NCBI GenBank assembly: GCA_017517865.1
Contig: JAFWYB010000046.1
Location: forward strand, 26,936-90,935
Length of the DNA: 64,000 bases
Source of the DNA: Clostridia bacterium
GTDB taxonomy: Bacteria; Bacillota; Clostridia; Oscillospirales; Acutalibacteraceae
Direction: 5' to 3'
Made by a program: the position numbers and the translations under genes. This document shows, one piece after another, positions 36,753-44,915 of this stretch; within the stretch, counting starts at the first letter, position 1; the number at the start of each line of letters is the position of its first letter. The notes beneath the pieces were generated by a model, which saw nothing but the letters and a program-made list of their open reading frames with translations, did not search any database and was not told where the DNA came from.

Positions 36753-36781
36753 TTGCTGAAATGTAAAAAATATGCTATAAT
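36753..36781 (+). promoter_or_regulatory. promoter of the 39-residue small protein gene
   Basis: TTGCTG (36753-36758) and TATAAT (36776-36781) have 17-nt spacing. A CGGGGGG / CCCCCG hairpin (36791-36808) lies in the short leader before the RBS. Confidence 0.75.
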
Positions 36782-36827
36782 ACCTACATACGGGGGGATT
36801 ATCCCCCGGAAAAAGGAGGAAAGCACT

Positions 36828-36947
36828 ATGGAATCATTGGAAATTTTAAAGGAAATGGATTGGTATACAGAGCTTATGGAAAGGCTTATGCAGGTCTTTA
36901 CAAAGCTTCTCGTCAAATTAGGTCTCAAGCTGATTTTACCCTTCTGA
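36828..36947 (+). CDS. 39-residue small amphipathic protein
   Basis: The open frame encodes MESLEILKEMDWYTELMERL and then 19 more residues ending in LGLKLILPF. It has its own promoter, an excellent RBS (AAAGGAGGA, 7-8 nt spacing) and its own terminator, which is strong support for a real small gene. The sequence predicts one amphipathic to hydrophobic helix with Lys residues, suited to membrane association. I do not recognise the family; a membrane-active peptide, small regulator or toxin-like protein are all possible. Confidence 0.65.
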   Translation: MESLEILKEMDWYTELMERLMQVFTKLLVKLGLKLILPF

Positions 36948-36952
36948 GCAGA

Positions 36953-36988
36953 AAAGGGGCTGTTGCACGAAAGTGTGACAGCCCCTTT
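36953..36988. terminator. bidirectional terminator between the small gene and mltG
   Basis: An 11-bp perfect stem AAAGGGGCTGT / ACAGCCCCTTT with an inner CAC-GAAA-GTG helix lies between convergent genes. Confidence 0.88.
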
Positions 36989-36995
36989 ATATTTG

Positions 36996-37844
36996 TTATC
37001 CCTTAAGACCTACTGCAGAGCAGTTTTTCTTATGCTCGTCGTAGGTTTCGGCGTAATAGTAATTCCCCTCTTCATCCGTAACGAAGAATAAATATTCCGT
37101 TTCTTCGGGATAAAGCACGGCGTTTATGGCGTTTATTCCCGGGTTGCAGACAGGACCTGCGGGAAGACCCGTGCACTCGTAGGTGTCGTAAAGCAAAGAG
37201 AAATCCTCATCCCGCTCAGCAAGATAGGGCGAAAGGTCAAGAATATTCTTTACGTAATTTCTCGTAACATCGCTCTGAAGCTTCGGGTAATCCGCTCTGC
37301 CGAGCCGGTTGTGGAAAACCGACGAAACCGCAGGCATTTCCGAGGGTACGCTTGCCTCTTCCTGGATTACGGAAGCAAGGGTCAGCACCTCAATGACGGT
37401 AAAGCCGAGCTCGGCGGCTCTTTGCTTCATTTCATCGGTAATTTTGCTTTCTGTGTTTTTCAGAAAGCGGGAAAGTGCGTTCTCTGCGCTTTCGCCCTTA
37501 TAAAATTCGTAGGTATCGGGGAAAATGAAGCCCTCAAGGGGAAAAGCGAGGCCGTCAATATCATTCACTCCGTCGAGAACGGTATATTCAAGCGATGCGA
37601 TATAGGTCTTGTCTGTTATGAGCTTCATAAAATCGTCGGCGGGGCAGACCCCGCTTTCCTCAAGCTTTTGTGCAATTTCGGTTACGCTCCAGCCCTCGGG
37701 AAAGGTTACCCGTACCGTAGGCAACGGCTCGGGTGAGTTTGTTGGCTTAAGAAAGCCGAGGTTCGGCGAGGGGAGCTTTCCGCCGCAGGCGGAAAGAGAA
37801 AAAAGAAAAATAATTGAAAGCAGAAGCGGTAAAAATCTTTTCAT
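36996..37844 (-). CDS. mltG: endolytic murein transglycosylase MltG, lipoprotein form
   Basis: This 282-residue YceG/MltG-family protein cleaves nascent glycan strands during peptidoglycan synthesis. It starts with a lipoprotein signal (basic MKR, hydrophobic stretch, lipobox LSAC, candidate lipidated Cys20) instead of the usual N-terminal transmembrane helix. A LysM-like segment (VTFPEGWSVTEIAQKL) precedes the catalytic domain, with LASVIQEEA (catalytic Glu), YPKLQSDVT, TYECTGLPAGPVCNPG and a C-terminal YAETYDEH motif. It is a little shorter than typical MltG. The RBS is AAAGGA. Confidence 0.9.
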   Translation of the reverse strand: MKRFLPLLLSIIFLFSLSACGGKLPSPNLGFLKPTNSPEPLPTVRVTFPEGWSVTEIAQKLEESGVCPADDFMKLITDKTYIASLEYTVLDGVNDIDGLAFPLEGFIFPDTYEFYKGESAENALSRFLKNTESKITDEMKQRAAELGFTVIEVLTLASVIQEEASVPSEMPAVSSVFHNRLGRADYPKLQSDVTRNYVKNILDLSPYLAERDEDFSLLYDTYECTGLPAGPVCNPGINAINAVLYPEETEYLFFVTDEEGNYYYAETYDEHKKNCSAVGLKG

Positions 37845-37984
37845 CCGGACACATCCTTTATTTTTTACACGTTAAGTATAGCACAAATTTTATGAAAACA
37901 GAACAAAAGAGAGCATAATTTAATAAAATTGTCAGAAAATACACTTAAAGCTTGTTTAAATGAAAACGTATTTTCAAAAAAGAC

Positions 37985-38013
37985 TTGAAAAATAGAGAGA
38001 ATTAGTATAAAAT
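37985..38013 (+). promoter_or_regulatory. promoter of efp
   Basis: TTGAAA (37985-37990) and TAAAAT (38008-38013) have 17-nt spacing. Confidence 0.7.
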
Positions 38014-38055
38014 GGTGAGGTAAAAATAATCTTTTTTATTCGGAGGAATATAAAA

Positions 38056-38622
38056 ATGGTATCAGCAGGCGATTTCAGAAACGGCGTAACATTTGAAATG
38101 GACGGCAACGTTCTTCAGATTGTTGAATTCCAGCACGTTAAACCCGGTAAGGGCGCAGCTTTTGTTCGTGCAAAGGTAAGAAACGTAATCACAGGCTCAG
38201 TTATCGAGCGTACCTTCAACCCCAGTGAAAAGTTCCCCACAGCTTTCGTTGAGAGAAAGGATATGGAATATTCATACAGTGACGGCGGTCTCTACTATTT
38301 CATGGATCCCGAAACCTATGAGCTTGTTCCCATCAATGAAAGCGAGCTTTCAGACAACTTCAAGTTTGTTAAAGAAAATATGACCTGTAAGATTCTTTCC
38401 TACAAGGGCAATGTTTTCGGTGTTGAGCCTCCCAACTTTGTTGACCTTCAGGTTACAAAGACAGATCCCGGCTTTGCAGGCAACACAGCAACAAACACAA
38501 CAAAGCCCGCTACACTTGAAACAGGTGCAGAGGTTAAGGTTCCCCTTTTCATTGACGAGGGAGAATACATTCAGATTGACACAAGAACAGGCGAATATCT
38601 CGGCCGTTCAAAGGGTGAATAA
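38056..38622 (+). CDS. efp: elongation factor P
   Basis: This 188-residue EF-P rescues ribosomes stalled at polyproline. It has the KOW-like N-terminal domain with the modified-residue loop [16 protein letters not shown]; Lys32 is the predicted site. Two OB domains follow, ending in [14 protein letters not shown]. The length is standard. The Lys at the tip is compatible with lysylation or aminopentanol-type modification, but no EpmA/EpmB gene is in the window. The RBS is CGGAGGA. Confidence 0.95.
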   Translation: MVSAGDFRNGVTFEMDGNVLQIVEFQHVKPGKGAAFVRAKVRNVITGSVIERTFNPSEKFPTAFVERKDMEYSYSDGGLYYFMDPETYELVPINESELSDNFKFVKENMTCKILSYKGNVFGVEPPNFVDLQVTKTDPGFAGNTATNTTKPATLETGAEVKVPLFIDEGEYIQIDTRTGEYLGRSKGE

Positions 38623-38660
38623 TTTACCCGTAAAGCTATTTTCAGAAAGGAGATACTACC

Positions 38661-39089
38661 ATGTCAGTATCAGAAAAAGTTGCATATTTAAAGGGTCTTA
38701 TGGAAGGTCTTGACATTGATGACGATAAGAAGGAAGGCAAGATGTTTGCCGCTATTATCGACGTTCTCGACGAAATCGCAGAAGAGCTTGACTGCGTTGA
38801 CGAGGATATCGCAGAGCTTCAGGACTACATCGAAGAAATCGATGAAGACCTCGGCGACGTAGAGGAATTCGTTTACGAATGCTTCGACGATGAAGACGAC
38901 TGCTGCTGTGATGACGATTGCGATTGCTGCTGCGACGACGAAGGCTGCATCGAGGTTACATGCCCCGCTTGCGAAGAAACCGTTTGCATCGGTCTTGATG
39001 AAATCGACGACAATGCAGAGGCTGAGTGCCCTTGCTGCGGTGCAATTCTTGAGTTCGAAATCGAAGAAGAGGACGAAACCGAAGAATAA
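38661..39089 (+). CDS. CD1247 N-terminal domain protein, acidic and Cys-rich
   Basis: The 142-residue protein starts with the segment MSVSEKVAYLKGLMEGLDID and a predicted coiled helical region, which I match to the CD1247 N-terminal domain family of Clostridia. Residues about 74-95 are a run of Asp, Glu and Cys (ECFDDEDDCCCDDDCDCCCD), followed by a zinc-ribbon-like pair CPAC ... CPCCG. It is extremely acidic. Metal binding is likely from composition but unproven. It lies 38 nt after efp with a strong RBS (AAAGGAG). Confidence 0.75.
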   Translation: MSVSEKVAYLKGLMEGLDIDDDKKEGKMFAAIIDVLDEIAEELDCVDEDIAELQDYIEEIDEDLGDVEEFVYECFDDEDDCCCDDDCDCCCDDEGCIEVTCPACEETVCIGLDEIDDNAEAECPCCGAILEFEIEEEDETEE

Positions 39090-39104
39090 TTCCCTTAAAA
39101 TGAA

Positions 39105-39139
39105 GCTCCTCAGCTCTTTGAGTTGGGGAGCGTTTTTTT
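39105..39139 (+). terminator. terminator after the CD1247-like gene
   Basis: Stem GCTCCTCA / TGGGGAGC with an inner CTC/GAG pair and TTT loop is followed by GTTTTTTT. Confidence 0.85.
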
Positions 39140-39156
39140 AGAAAAAAGAGGTAGCT

Positions 39157-39648
39157 ATGATTATAAGAAAACCCATACCCGCGGAAATCCCCGCACTCCT
39201 TGAAATATATAATTACGAGGTTGAAAACGGAGTTGCCACTCTTGATATCGACAGGAAAAGCCTTGCCGATTGGGAAATATGGTACTATGCACACAATGTG
39301 GGCAATCATCCGCTTATAGTCTGCGAAGACGGCGGAGAAATTGCAGGCTACGCCACTCTTTCAACCTACCGTGAAAAGCAGGCGTACCGTTCAACGGTTG
39401 AGCTTTCGGTTTACGTTTCACCCAAACATCGCCGAAAAGGAGCAGGAACCCTTCTTATGGGTGAAATTCTCAGAATGGCAAAAGAGGACGAAAGCATACA
39501 TACGGTTGTTTCTGTTATTACAAGCGGCAACGAGGCTTCGGTAAGGCTTCACAAAAGGTTCGGATTTACTTTCAGCGGCACAATAAAAGAAGCGGGTATA
39601 AAATTCGGAAGATATATTGATATAGAAAATTACAGCTTAATTGTATAA
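39157..39648 (+). CDS. GNAT acetyltransferase, phosphinothricin acetyltransferase-like
   Basis: This 163-residue protein resembles the PAT/YncA group: IRKPIPAEIPALLEIYNYEV at the start, STVELSVYVSPKHRRKGAGTLLM as the acetyl-CoA loop, and SGNEASVRLHKRFGF near the end. Characterised relatives acetylate phosphinothricin or methionine sulfone and sulfoximine; the natural substrate here is not determinable. The RBS region (AAAAGAGGTAGCT) is adequate. It lies between the CD1247-like gene and the rimP promoter. Confidence 0.82.
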   Translation: MIIRKPIPAEIPALLEIYNYEVENGVATLDIDRKSLADWEIWYYAHNVGNHPLIVCEDGGEIAGYATLSTYREKQAYRSTVELSVYVSPKHRRKGAGTLLMGEILRMAKEDESIHTVVSVITSGNEASVRLHKRFGFTFSGTIKEAGIKFGRYIDIENYSLIV

Positions 39649-39675
39649 AATAAGGTGTTTTTTTTGCTAAATCCC

Positions 39676-39704
39676 TTGCAAAATCATAAACGGTATGCTA
39701 TAAT
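39676..39704 (+). promoter_or_regulatory. promoter of the rimP-nusA-infB operon
   Basis: TTGCAA (39676-39681) and TATAAT (39699-39704) have 17-nt spacing. Confidence 0.85.
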
Positions 39705-39810
39705 ACCAATAATCCGTAATGCAATTCCGAGTGGGCTCAAGAGAGTCCGCTCTTCTTTGTTGCTTTTTTCGGAATTTTTACAATTGAATATTATAAAAGG
39801 AGTGATTATT
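39705..39810 (+). promoter_or_regulatory. structured 5' leader of rimP, possible attenuator
   Basis: The leader contains a 10-bp hairpin with G-U pairs (GAGTGGGCTC at 39729-39738 with GAGTCCGCTC at 39743-39752, AAGA loop). AATTCC (39723-39728) could pair with GGAATT (39771-39776) outside it, and TTT(A) follows. This resembles a terminator-like leader. Autogenous control of nusA operons by leader attenuation is known elsewhere; the role here is inferred. Confidence 0.5.
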
Positions 39811-40281
39811 ATGGCAAAAGGCGGAAACACCGTCAAAACCGTACGCGAGCTGGTTGAACCCTTCGCAAAGGAGCTGGGTCTTGACATCTGGGACGTACGC
39901 TTCCTTAAGGAAGGCGCAGACTGGTACCTTCGTATTTTCATCGACAAGGACGGCGGCGTAAGCATTGACGACTGTGTGGACCTTACCCATGCAATCAACG
40001 GACCTCTTGACGAGGCAGACCCCATTGAACAGGCATATTTTCTTGAGGTTTCTTCACCCGGCCTTGAACGTGACCTTGTAAAGGACGAGCATTTTGAGGC
40101 TTATATCGGTGAAAAAATCAAAGTAAAGCTTATAAGACCCGTTGACGGAAAAAGAGAATTTTTCGGTGTTCTCGATTCCTTCAGTGACGGAAATATAACA
40201 ATCAGGCTTGAAGATGAAAGCACCTTCACCTTCACAAAGAAAGAAGCTTCATGGATAAAAGCAGATGACTTTGAAATGTAA
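39811..40281 (+). CDS. rimP: ribosome maturation factor RimP
   Basis: This 156-residue RimP assists 30S subunit maturation. Visible family features are VRELVEPFAKELGLDIWDVRFLKEG, LRIFIDKDGGVSIDDCVDLTHAI and LEVSSPGLERDL, then an Sm-like C-terminal domain. The start at 39811 follows AAAGGAGTGATTATT; an upstream extension of the frame passes through the promoter and leader. It is first in the nusA operon, as in most Firmicutes. Confidence 0.95.
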   Translation: MAKGGNTVKTVRELVEPFAKELGLDIWDVRFLKEGADWYLRIFIDKDGGVSIDDCVDLTHAINGPLDEADPIEQAYFLEVSSPGLERDLVKDEHFEAYIGEKIKVKLIRPVDGKREFFGVLDSFSDGNITIRLEDESTFTFTKKEASWIKADDFEM

Positions 40282-40325
40282 AAGCAGATATAATCAGATT
40301 TAAAGAAAGGATTGAATATAAAAAA

Positions 40326-41372
40326 ATGAACAAAGAATTTTTTGAAGCAATCAAATTGCTTGAGGAAGAAAAAGGCATCTCATCAGAGTATATGTATGAA
40401 AAAATCAAGGCGGCTATTATTTCAGCAACAAGAAACAGCTACGGCAACAGAGACAACGTTGTTTGCGAAATCGACCCCGAAAAGCAGACAATGAGCGTTT
40501 ATGTAAGAATTGCAGTTGTTGACGAGGTTGAAGAGCCCCTTGCGGAAATGACGCTTGAAGAAGCAAGAAATTACGACGAAAACGCACAGGTCGGAGGCTT
40601 TGTAGAAATTATGCTTGAGCCCAAGAAGTTCGGCAGAATTGTTGCTCAGACAGCAAAGAGCGTTATCCGTCAGGGTATCAGAGAGGCTGAAAGAGAGCTC
40701 GCAACAAAAGAGTTTCAGAACAGACATCAGGAGGTTGTTACCGCAACGGTTAACCTCGTATATCCCGAAACGGGCGACGCTTCAATCGAAATCGGCAGAG
40801 CAAATGCAATTCTTCCCAAGGCAGATCAGATTCCCGGAGAAACACTTGTTCCCGGTCAGCTTATCAAGGTTTATGTTGCTTCAATCAAGGAAGAAAACGG
40901 TACAAGCTATGCAAATATTTCAAGAAAGCATCCCGGTCTTGTAAAAAGACTTTTCGAAATGGAGGTTCCCGAAATCTACGACGGCGTTGTAGAAATCGTT
41001 TCCGTTTCAAGAGAAGCAGGCTCAAGAACAAAGATTGCAGTTAACAGCCACGATGAAAACGTTGACGCAGTAGGCGCCTGCATCGGCCCCAGAGGTCAGA
41101 GAGTAAGCAACATCGTAGAAATCCTCTGCGGTGAAAAAATTGATATCGTACGCTACAGTGAGGAGCCCGAAAAGTACCTTGCAGCAGCACTTGCACCTGC
41201 TGAGGTTCTTTCGGTTATGGTTGACGAAAGCGGCGCAAAGGCTTGCAGAGTTATAGTGCCCGACAGCCAGCTTTCACTTGCTATCGGTAACAAGGGTCAG
41301 AATGTACGTCTTGCCGCAAAGCTCACCGGCTGGAAAATTGATATCAAGCCTTTAAGCCAGGCAAACAGCTGA
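40326..41372 (+). CDS. nusA: transcription termination/antitermination factor NusA
   Basis: This 348-residue NusA has an N-terminal RNA polymerase-binding domain, an S1 domain and two KH domains (VDAVGACIGPRGQRVSNIV and LAIGNKGQNVRLAAKL). It lacks the C-terminal acidic repeats of enterobacteria, as is normal for Firmicutes. It modulates pausing, intrinsic termination and rRNA antitermination. It lies 44 nt after rimP with an AAAGGA RBS. Confidence 0.96.
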   Translation: MNKEFFEAIKLLEEEKGISSEYMYEKIKAAIISATRNSYGNRDNVVCEIDPEKQTMSVYVRIAVVDEVEEPLAEMTLEEARNYDENAQVGGFVEIMLEPKKFGRIVAQTAKSVIRQGIREAERELATKEFQNRHQEVVTATVNLVYPETGDASIEIGRANAILPKADQIPGETLVPGQLIKVYVASIKEENGTSYANISRKHPGLVKRLFEMEVPEIYDGVVEIVSVSREAGSRTKIAVNSHDENVDAVGACIGPRGQRVSNIVEILCGEKIDIVRYSEEPEKYLAAALAPAEVLSVMVDESGAKACRVIVPDSQLSLAIGNKGQNVRLAAKLTGWKIDIKPLSQANS

Positions 41373-41386
41373 TAAGGGTGATATAT

Positions 41387-41686
41387 ATGACACCTAAAAA
41401 AATCCCTATGAGAAAATGTCTCGGCTGCGGAGAAATGCTTCCGCAGAAGGAGCTTGTAAGAGTAGTGAAAACCAGAATCAAGGCAGAAAACGAGGGCGAA
41501 GAGGAAAATTTCACCGTAAGCCTTGACCTTGTAGGCAAAAAGGCAGGCAGAGGCGCATATATCTGTAAGAAAAGTGATTGCTTTATGAAGGCAAGAAAGG
41601 CAAGACGCTTTGAAAAGGCGCTCAGCTGTCAGATTCCCGAAGAGGTTTTCAATCAGATGGAAAGCGAGCTGAAAGAAAATGAATGA
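41387..41686 (+). CDS. ylxR: YlxR/RnpM family RNA-binding protein
   Basis: This 99-residue protein has the YlxR signature: MRKCLGCGEMLPQKELVRVV, then DLVGKKAGRGAYICKKSDCF and MKARKARRFEKAL. The family binds RNA, and in Bacillus it is reported to modulate RNase P (RnpM). The start is the ATG at 41387 with AAGGGTG upstream; the in-frame GTG at 41378 is part of that RBS. It overlaps the next gene by 8 nt. Confidence 0.92.
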   Translation: MTPKKIPMRKCLGCGEMLPQKELVRVVKTRIKAENEGEEENFTVSLDLVGKKAGRGAYICKKSDCFMKARKARRFEKALSCQIPEEVFNQMESELKENE

Positions 41687-41996
41687 TAAATTTCTTTCGC
41701 TTTTAGGTATGGCGAGGCGCTCGGGTAAGCTGAGTCTCGGTCACGACGCTGCAATAAACTCCGTTGTGAAAAACAAAGCTAAGCTCTGCGTGCTTTCCGC
41801 CGAAGGCTCCGAGAGATTAAAAAAAGAAATGCTTCACGCCTGTAGCTACGGCGGAAAAGAAATACCCGTGCTGGTTACAGCTTACAAAACGGCAGAGCTT
41901 TCTTCTGCGATAGGCAGTAAGGCGGCGGTAATTACCGTTGACGATGAGGGCTTTGCTTCGGCATTACAGGAAAGATACACCGACAGAAAGGAATGA
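41679..41996 (+). CDS. ylxQ: L7Ae/L30e-like RNA-binding protein YlxQ
   Basis: This 105-residue L7Ae-superfamily protein shows LLGMARRSGKLSLGHDAAI and CVLSAEGSERLKKEM, the kink-turn binding fold found in YlxQ. It sits in its canonical place between ylxR and infB and overlaps ylxR by 8 nt. The RNA target is unknown. Confidence 0.88.
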   Translation: MNDKFLSLLGMARRSGKLSLGHDAAINSVVKNKAKLCVLSAEGSERLKKEMLHACSYGGKEIPVLVTAYKTAELSSAIGSKAAVITVDDEGFASALQERYTDRKE

Positions 41997-42002
41997 TATT
42001 CT

Positions 42003-44441
42003 ATGCCAAGAGAAAAGTATAAGATACACGAGCTTGCCAAGGATTTCGGTATGAACAGTAAGGATATTATTGAAATTCTTGCAAAGCTTGACGATGAACC
42101 CAGAAAGCATACAACAGTGCTTGACGACAAGCAGCTTGATTTTGTTTTTGAAACAGTTACACAGAATAATCAGGTAGAGTCCTTCGACGCTTATTTTGCA
42201 GCAACGGCTGCTAAGGCTGAAGAAAAGAAAGAGGAGAAGGCTCCCAAAGCAGCGAAGACAGAGGAAAAGGCTCCCGTTGAAGAACAGAAGGAGGCTCCCA
42301 AGGCTGATAAGAAGCCTGCGAAGGAAGAAAGCAAGCCTCAGAAGAGTGCACCTGCACAGAAGGAAGCACCCAAGGCAGAAAAGAAGCCTCAGCCCCAGCA
42401 GCAGAAGCCTCAGCAGCCCAAAAAAGAGAAGAACAACGGTCCTATTCAGTCAAGAACAAAAGGTGAAAAGAGAACCGTTGACACAAGAAGCAGTAACGTT
42501 GATCTTGAAAAGTACAACGAGAAATACGACGAAATGGCTTCACAGGGCGGCAGACGCGACAACGATATGGGCGCAGGCAAGCAGAAGCTCAAGCAGAAGA
42601 GTCAGCAGTATAACAAAAAGGGCGGCAAGAACGCCAAGAGAGAAACAGAGGCAGAAAGACTCAAGAGAATTGCCGCCGAAAGAGCAAAGAAGACTCTTGT
42701 TATTAAAATTCCCGACGAAATTACTGTTGGTGAGCTTGCATCACTTCTCAGAAGAACAGCCGCCGAGGTTATAAAGGAAATGTTCAAGCTCGGCACAATG
42801 GCAACCGTTAATCAGACAATTGACTTTGACACAGCAGAAATCGTAGCAACAGAGCTCGGTGCAAAGGTTGAAAAAGAGGTTGTTGTTTCAATTGAAGAAA
42901 GAATTATTGACGACCACGAGGACAGCGCAGAGGATCTTCTTCCCAGAGACCCCGTTGTTGTTGTTATGGGTCACGTTGACCACGGTAAAACATCAATTCT
43001 TGACGCGATCCGTAACGCTTCCGTTACTGCAACAGAAGCAGGTGGTATTACACAGCACATCGGTGCTTACAGAGTTGATCTTGACGGTCAGAAGATTACC
43101 TTCCTTGATACTCCCGGTCACGCCGCTTTCACATCAATGAGAGCAAGAGGTGCCATGGCAACCGATATCGCAGTTCTTGTTGTTGCGGCAGATGACGGTA
43201 TTATGCCTCAGACCATTGAAGCTATCAACCATGCTAAGGCAGCCGAGGTTCAGATTATTGTTGCTATCAACAAGATGGATAAGGAAGGCGCAAACCCCGA
43301 CAGAATTATGCAGCAGCTTACAGAATACAGCCTTGTTCCCGAAGAATGGGGCGGTGACACAATCTGTGTGCCTGTTTCTGCAAAGACACATATGGGTATT
43401 GATAATCTTCTTGAATCAATTCTTCTCGTTGCTGAAATGGCAGAACTCAAGGCTAACCCCAACAGAGCCGCTAAGGGTGTTGTTATCGAAGCTAAGCTTG
43501 ATAAGGGACGCGGTCCCGTTGCAACACTTCTTGTTCAGAATGGTACACTTAATGCAGGTGATATCGTTGTTGCAGGTCAGTCGGTCGGCCGTGTAAGAGT
43601 AATGAGTAACGAAAGAGGACAGAGAATCAAGTCAGCAGGACCCTCAGTACCCGTTGAAATCACAGGTCTTGACACAACCCCCAACGCAGGTGACACCTTC
43701 GACGTTGCTTCGGATGAAAAGCTTGCAAGAGAGCTTGTTGAAAAGAAAAAGCACGATGCAAAGCAGGCTGAATGGGGTGCAATGCAGAAGGTTACTCTTG
43801 ATACCCTCTTCTCATCACTTAAAGAAGGCGAGATGAAGGAGCTCAACATCATAGTAAAGGCTGACGTTCAGGGCTCGGTTGAAGCAGTTAAGCAGAACCT
43901 TGAAAAGCTTTCCAACGAGGAAGTAAGAGTGCGTGTTATTCACGGCGGTGTAGGCGCTATCAACGAATCAGACGTTCAGCTTGCTGCGGTTTCAAATGCG
44001 ATTATCGTCGGCTTCAACGTCCGTCCCGATACAAACGCACAGACTCTTGCAGAGCGTGACAGCGTCGAAATGAGAATGTACAGAGTTATTTACGATTGCC
44101 TTGAAGAGGTTGAAGCTGCTATGAAGGGTATGCTCGCTCCCAAGACAAGAGAGGTTGCTCTGGGCAGAATCGAAGTACGTAACGTTATGAATCTTTCATC
44201 TGTCGGTAAGATAGCGGGTTCTTACGTGCTTGAAGGTAAGGTTACAAGAAGCGCACAGATACGTGTTGTCCGTGACGGTATTGTTATCACAGAAGACGCT
44301 ATTTCTTCACTTCGCCGTTTCAAGGACGACGTGAAGGAAGTACAGTCGGGCTTCGAGTGCGGTATCGGTCTTGAAAAGTTCAACGACATCAAGGAAGGCG
44401 ACATCTTTGAGTGCTTCATGATTGAGGAATACAGAGATTAA
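42003..44441 (+). CDS. infB: translation initiation factor IF-2
   Basis: This 812-residue IF-2 recruits fMet-tRNA to the 30S subunit. After an N-terminal helical domain, residues about 60-165 form a low-complexity Lys/Glu/Pro/Gln/Ala linker. The G domain shows GHVDHGKT (G1), DTPGHAAF (G3), NKMD (G4) and SAK (G5), followed by domains II to IV. It lies 6 nt after ylxQ with an AAAGGA RBS. Confidence 0.97.
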   Translation: MPREKYKIHELAKDFGMNSKDIIEILAKLDDEPRKHTTVLDDKQLDFVFETVTQNNQVESFDAYFAATAAKAEEKKEEKAPKAAKTEEKAPVEEQKEAPKADKKPAKEESKPQKSAPAQKEAPKAEKKPQPQQQKPQQPKKEKNNGPIQSRTKGEKRTVDTRSSNVDLEKYNEKYDEMASQGGRRDNDMGAGKQKLKQKSQQYNKKGGKNAKRETEAERLKRIAAERAKKTLVIKIPDEITVGELASLLRRTAAEVIKEMFKLGTMATVNQTIDFDTAEIVATELGAKVEKEVVVSIEERIIDDHEDSAEDLLPRDPVVVVMGHVDHGKTSILDAIRNASVTATEAGGITQHIGAYRVDLDGQKITFLDTPGHAAFTSMRARGAMATDIAVLVVAADDGIMPQTIEAINHAKAAEVQIIVAINKMDKEGANPDRIMQQLTEYSLVPEEWGGDTICVPVSAKTHMGIDNLLESILLVAEMAELKANPNRAAKGVVIEAKLDKGRGPVATLLVQNGTLNAGDIVVAGQSVGRVRVMSNERGQRIKSAGPSVPVEITGLDTTPNAGDTFDVASDEKLARELVEKKKHDAKQAEWGAMQKVTLDTLFSSLKEGEMKELNIIVKADVQGSVEAVKQNLEKLSNEEVRVRVIHGGVGAINESDVQLAAVSNAIIVGFNVRPDTNAQTLAERDSVEMRMYRVIYDCLEEVEAAMKGMLAPKTREVALGRIEVRNVMNLSSVGKIAGSYVLEGKVTRSAQIRVVRDGIVITEDAISSLRRFKDDVKEVQSGFECGIGLEKFNDIKEGDIFECFMIEEYRD

Positions 44442-44476
44442 TATAATAAATGCTTCTGACTTTATGTGAGTGTAAC

Positions 44477-44530
44477 AGTAGTCAGTAGTCAGTAGTCAGC
44501 AATCAGGGAAATCCTGCTTGCTGACTGCTG
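44477..44530. repeat. heptamer repeat AGTAGTC with an 18-bp imperfect hairpin
   Basis: The 7-mer CAGTAGT or a close variant is repeated about four times. The last copies (44490-44507) pair with 44513-44530 (16 of 18 positions match the complement, GAAAT loop), followed by seven A residues. It lies between infB and rbfA and may act as a processing site or weak terminator. Confidence 0.75.
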
Positions 44531-44566
44531 AAAAAAACAAATTACATTTCAGAAAGGTTATAAAAA

Positions 44567-44914
44567 ATGGCAGGATTCAGAATTAACCGTGTGTCTGAGG
44601 ATATCAGACGCGAGATTGTTTCTGTTATAAGAGAGCTCAAGGACCCGAGAGTTATGGGCAAAATGCTTACGGTAGTCCGTGTTGAGGTAAGCTCAGATGC
44701 TTCTTTTGCTAAGGTTTATGTCAGCGATATAAAGGGTATTGACTCCGCAAAGGAGGCAGTAAAGGGTCTTACTGCGGCAACGGGCTATATCAGACGTGAG
44801 GTTGGCAGCAATCTTCACCTGAGAAAGACACCTGAGCTTAAATTTATTGCTGATGACTCAATAGAGCAGGGCTTTTCAATGTTTAAAAAGCTGGAAGAAA
44901 ACAGAGGTGAGTGA
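44567..44914 (+). CDS. rbfA: ribosome-binding factor A
   Basis: This 115-residue KH-type protein assists 16S rRNA 5'-end maturation and cold adaptation. Family features: FRINRVSEDIRREIVSVIRE, LKDPRVMGKMLTVVRVEVSSD, then LHLRKTPELKFIADDS. It follows infB after a 125-nt repeat-bearing spacer and is coupled to nrnA (1-nt gap). Confidence 0.95.
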   Translation: MAGFRINRVSEDIRREIVSVIRELKDPRVMGKMLTVVRVEVSSDASFAKVYVSDIKGIDSAKEAVKGLTAATGYIRREVGSNLHLRKTPELKFIADDSIEQGFSMFKKLEENRGE

Positions 44915-44915
44915 G

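Noticed and set aside
42196-42774. Arg/Lys-rich 192-codon open frame overlapping infB
   Set aside because: It is the +1 shadow of the low-complexity Lys/Glu/Pro linker of IF-2; no RBS and the IF-2 frame is certain.
44477-44530. Possible CRISPR-like array
   Set aside because: Repeat units are 7 bp without spacers and there are no cas genes; it is a heptamer tandem repeat.
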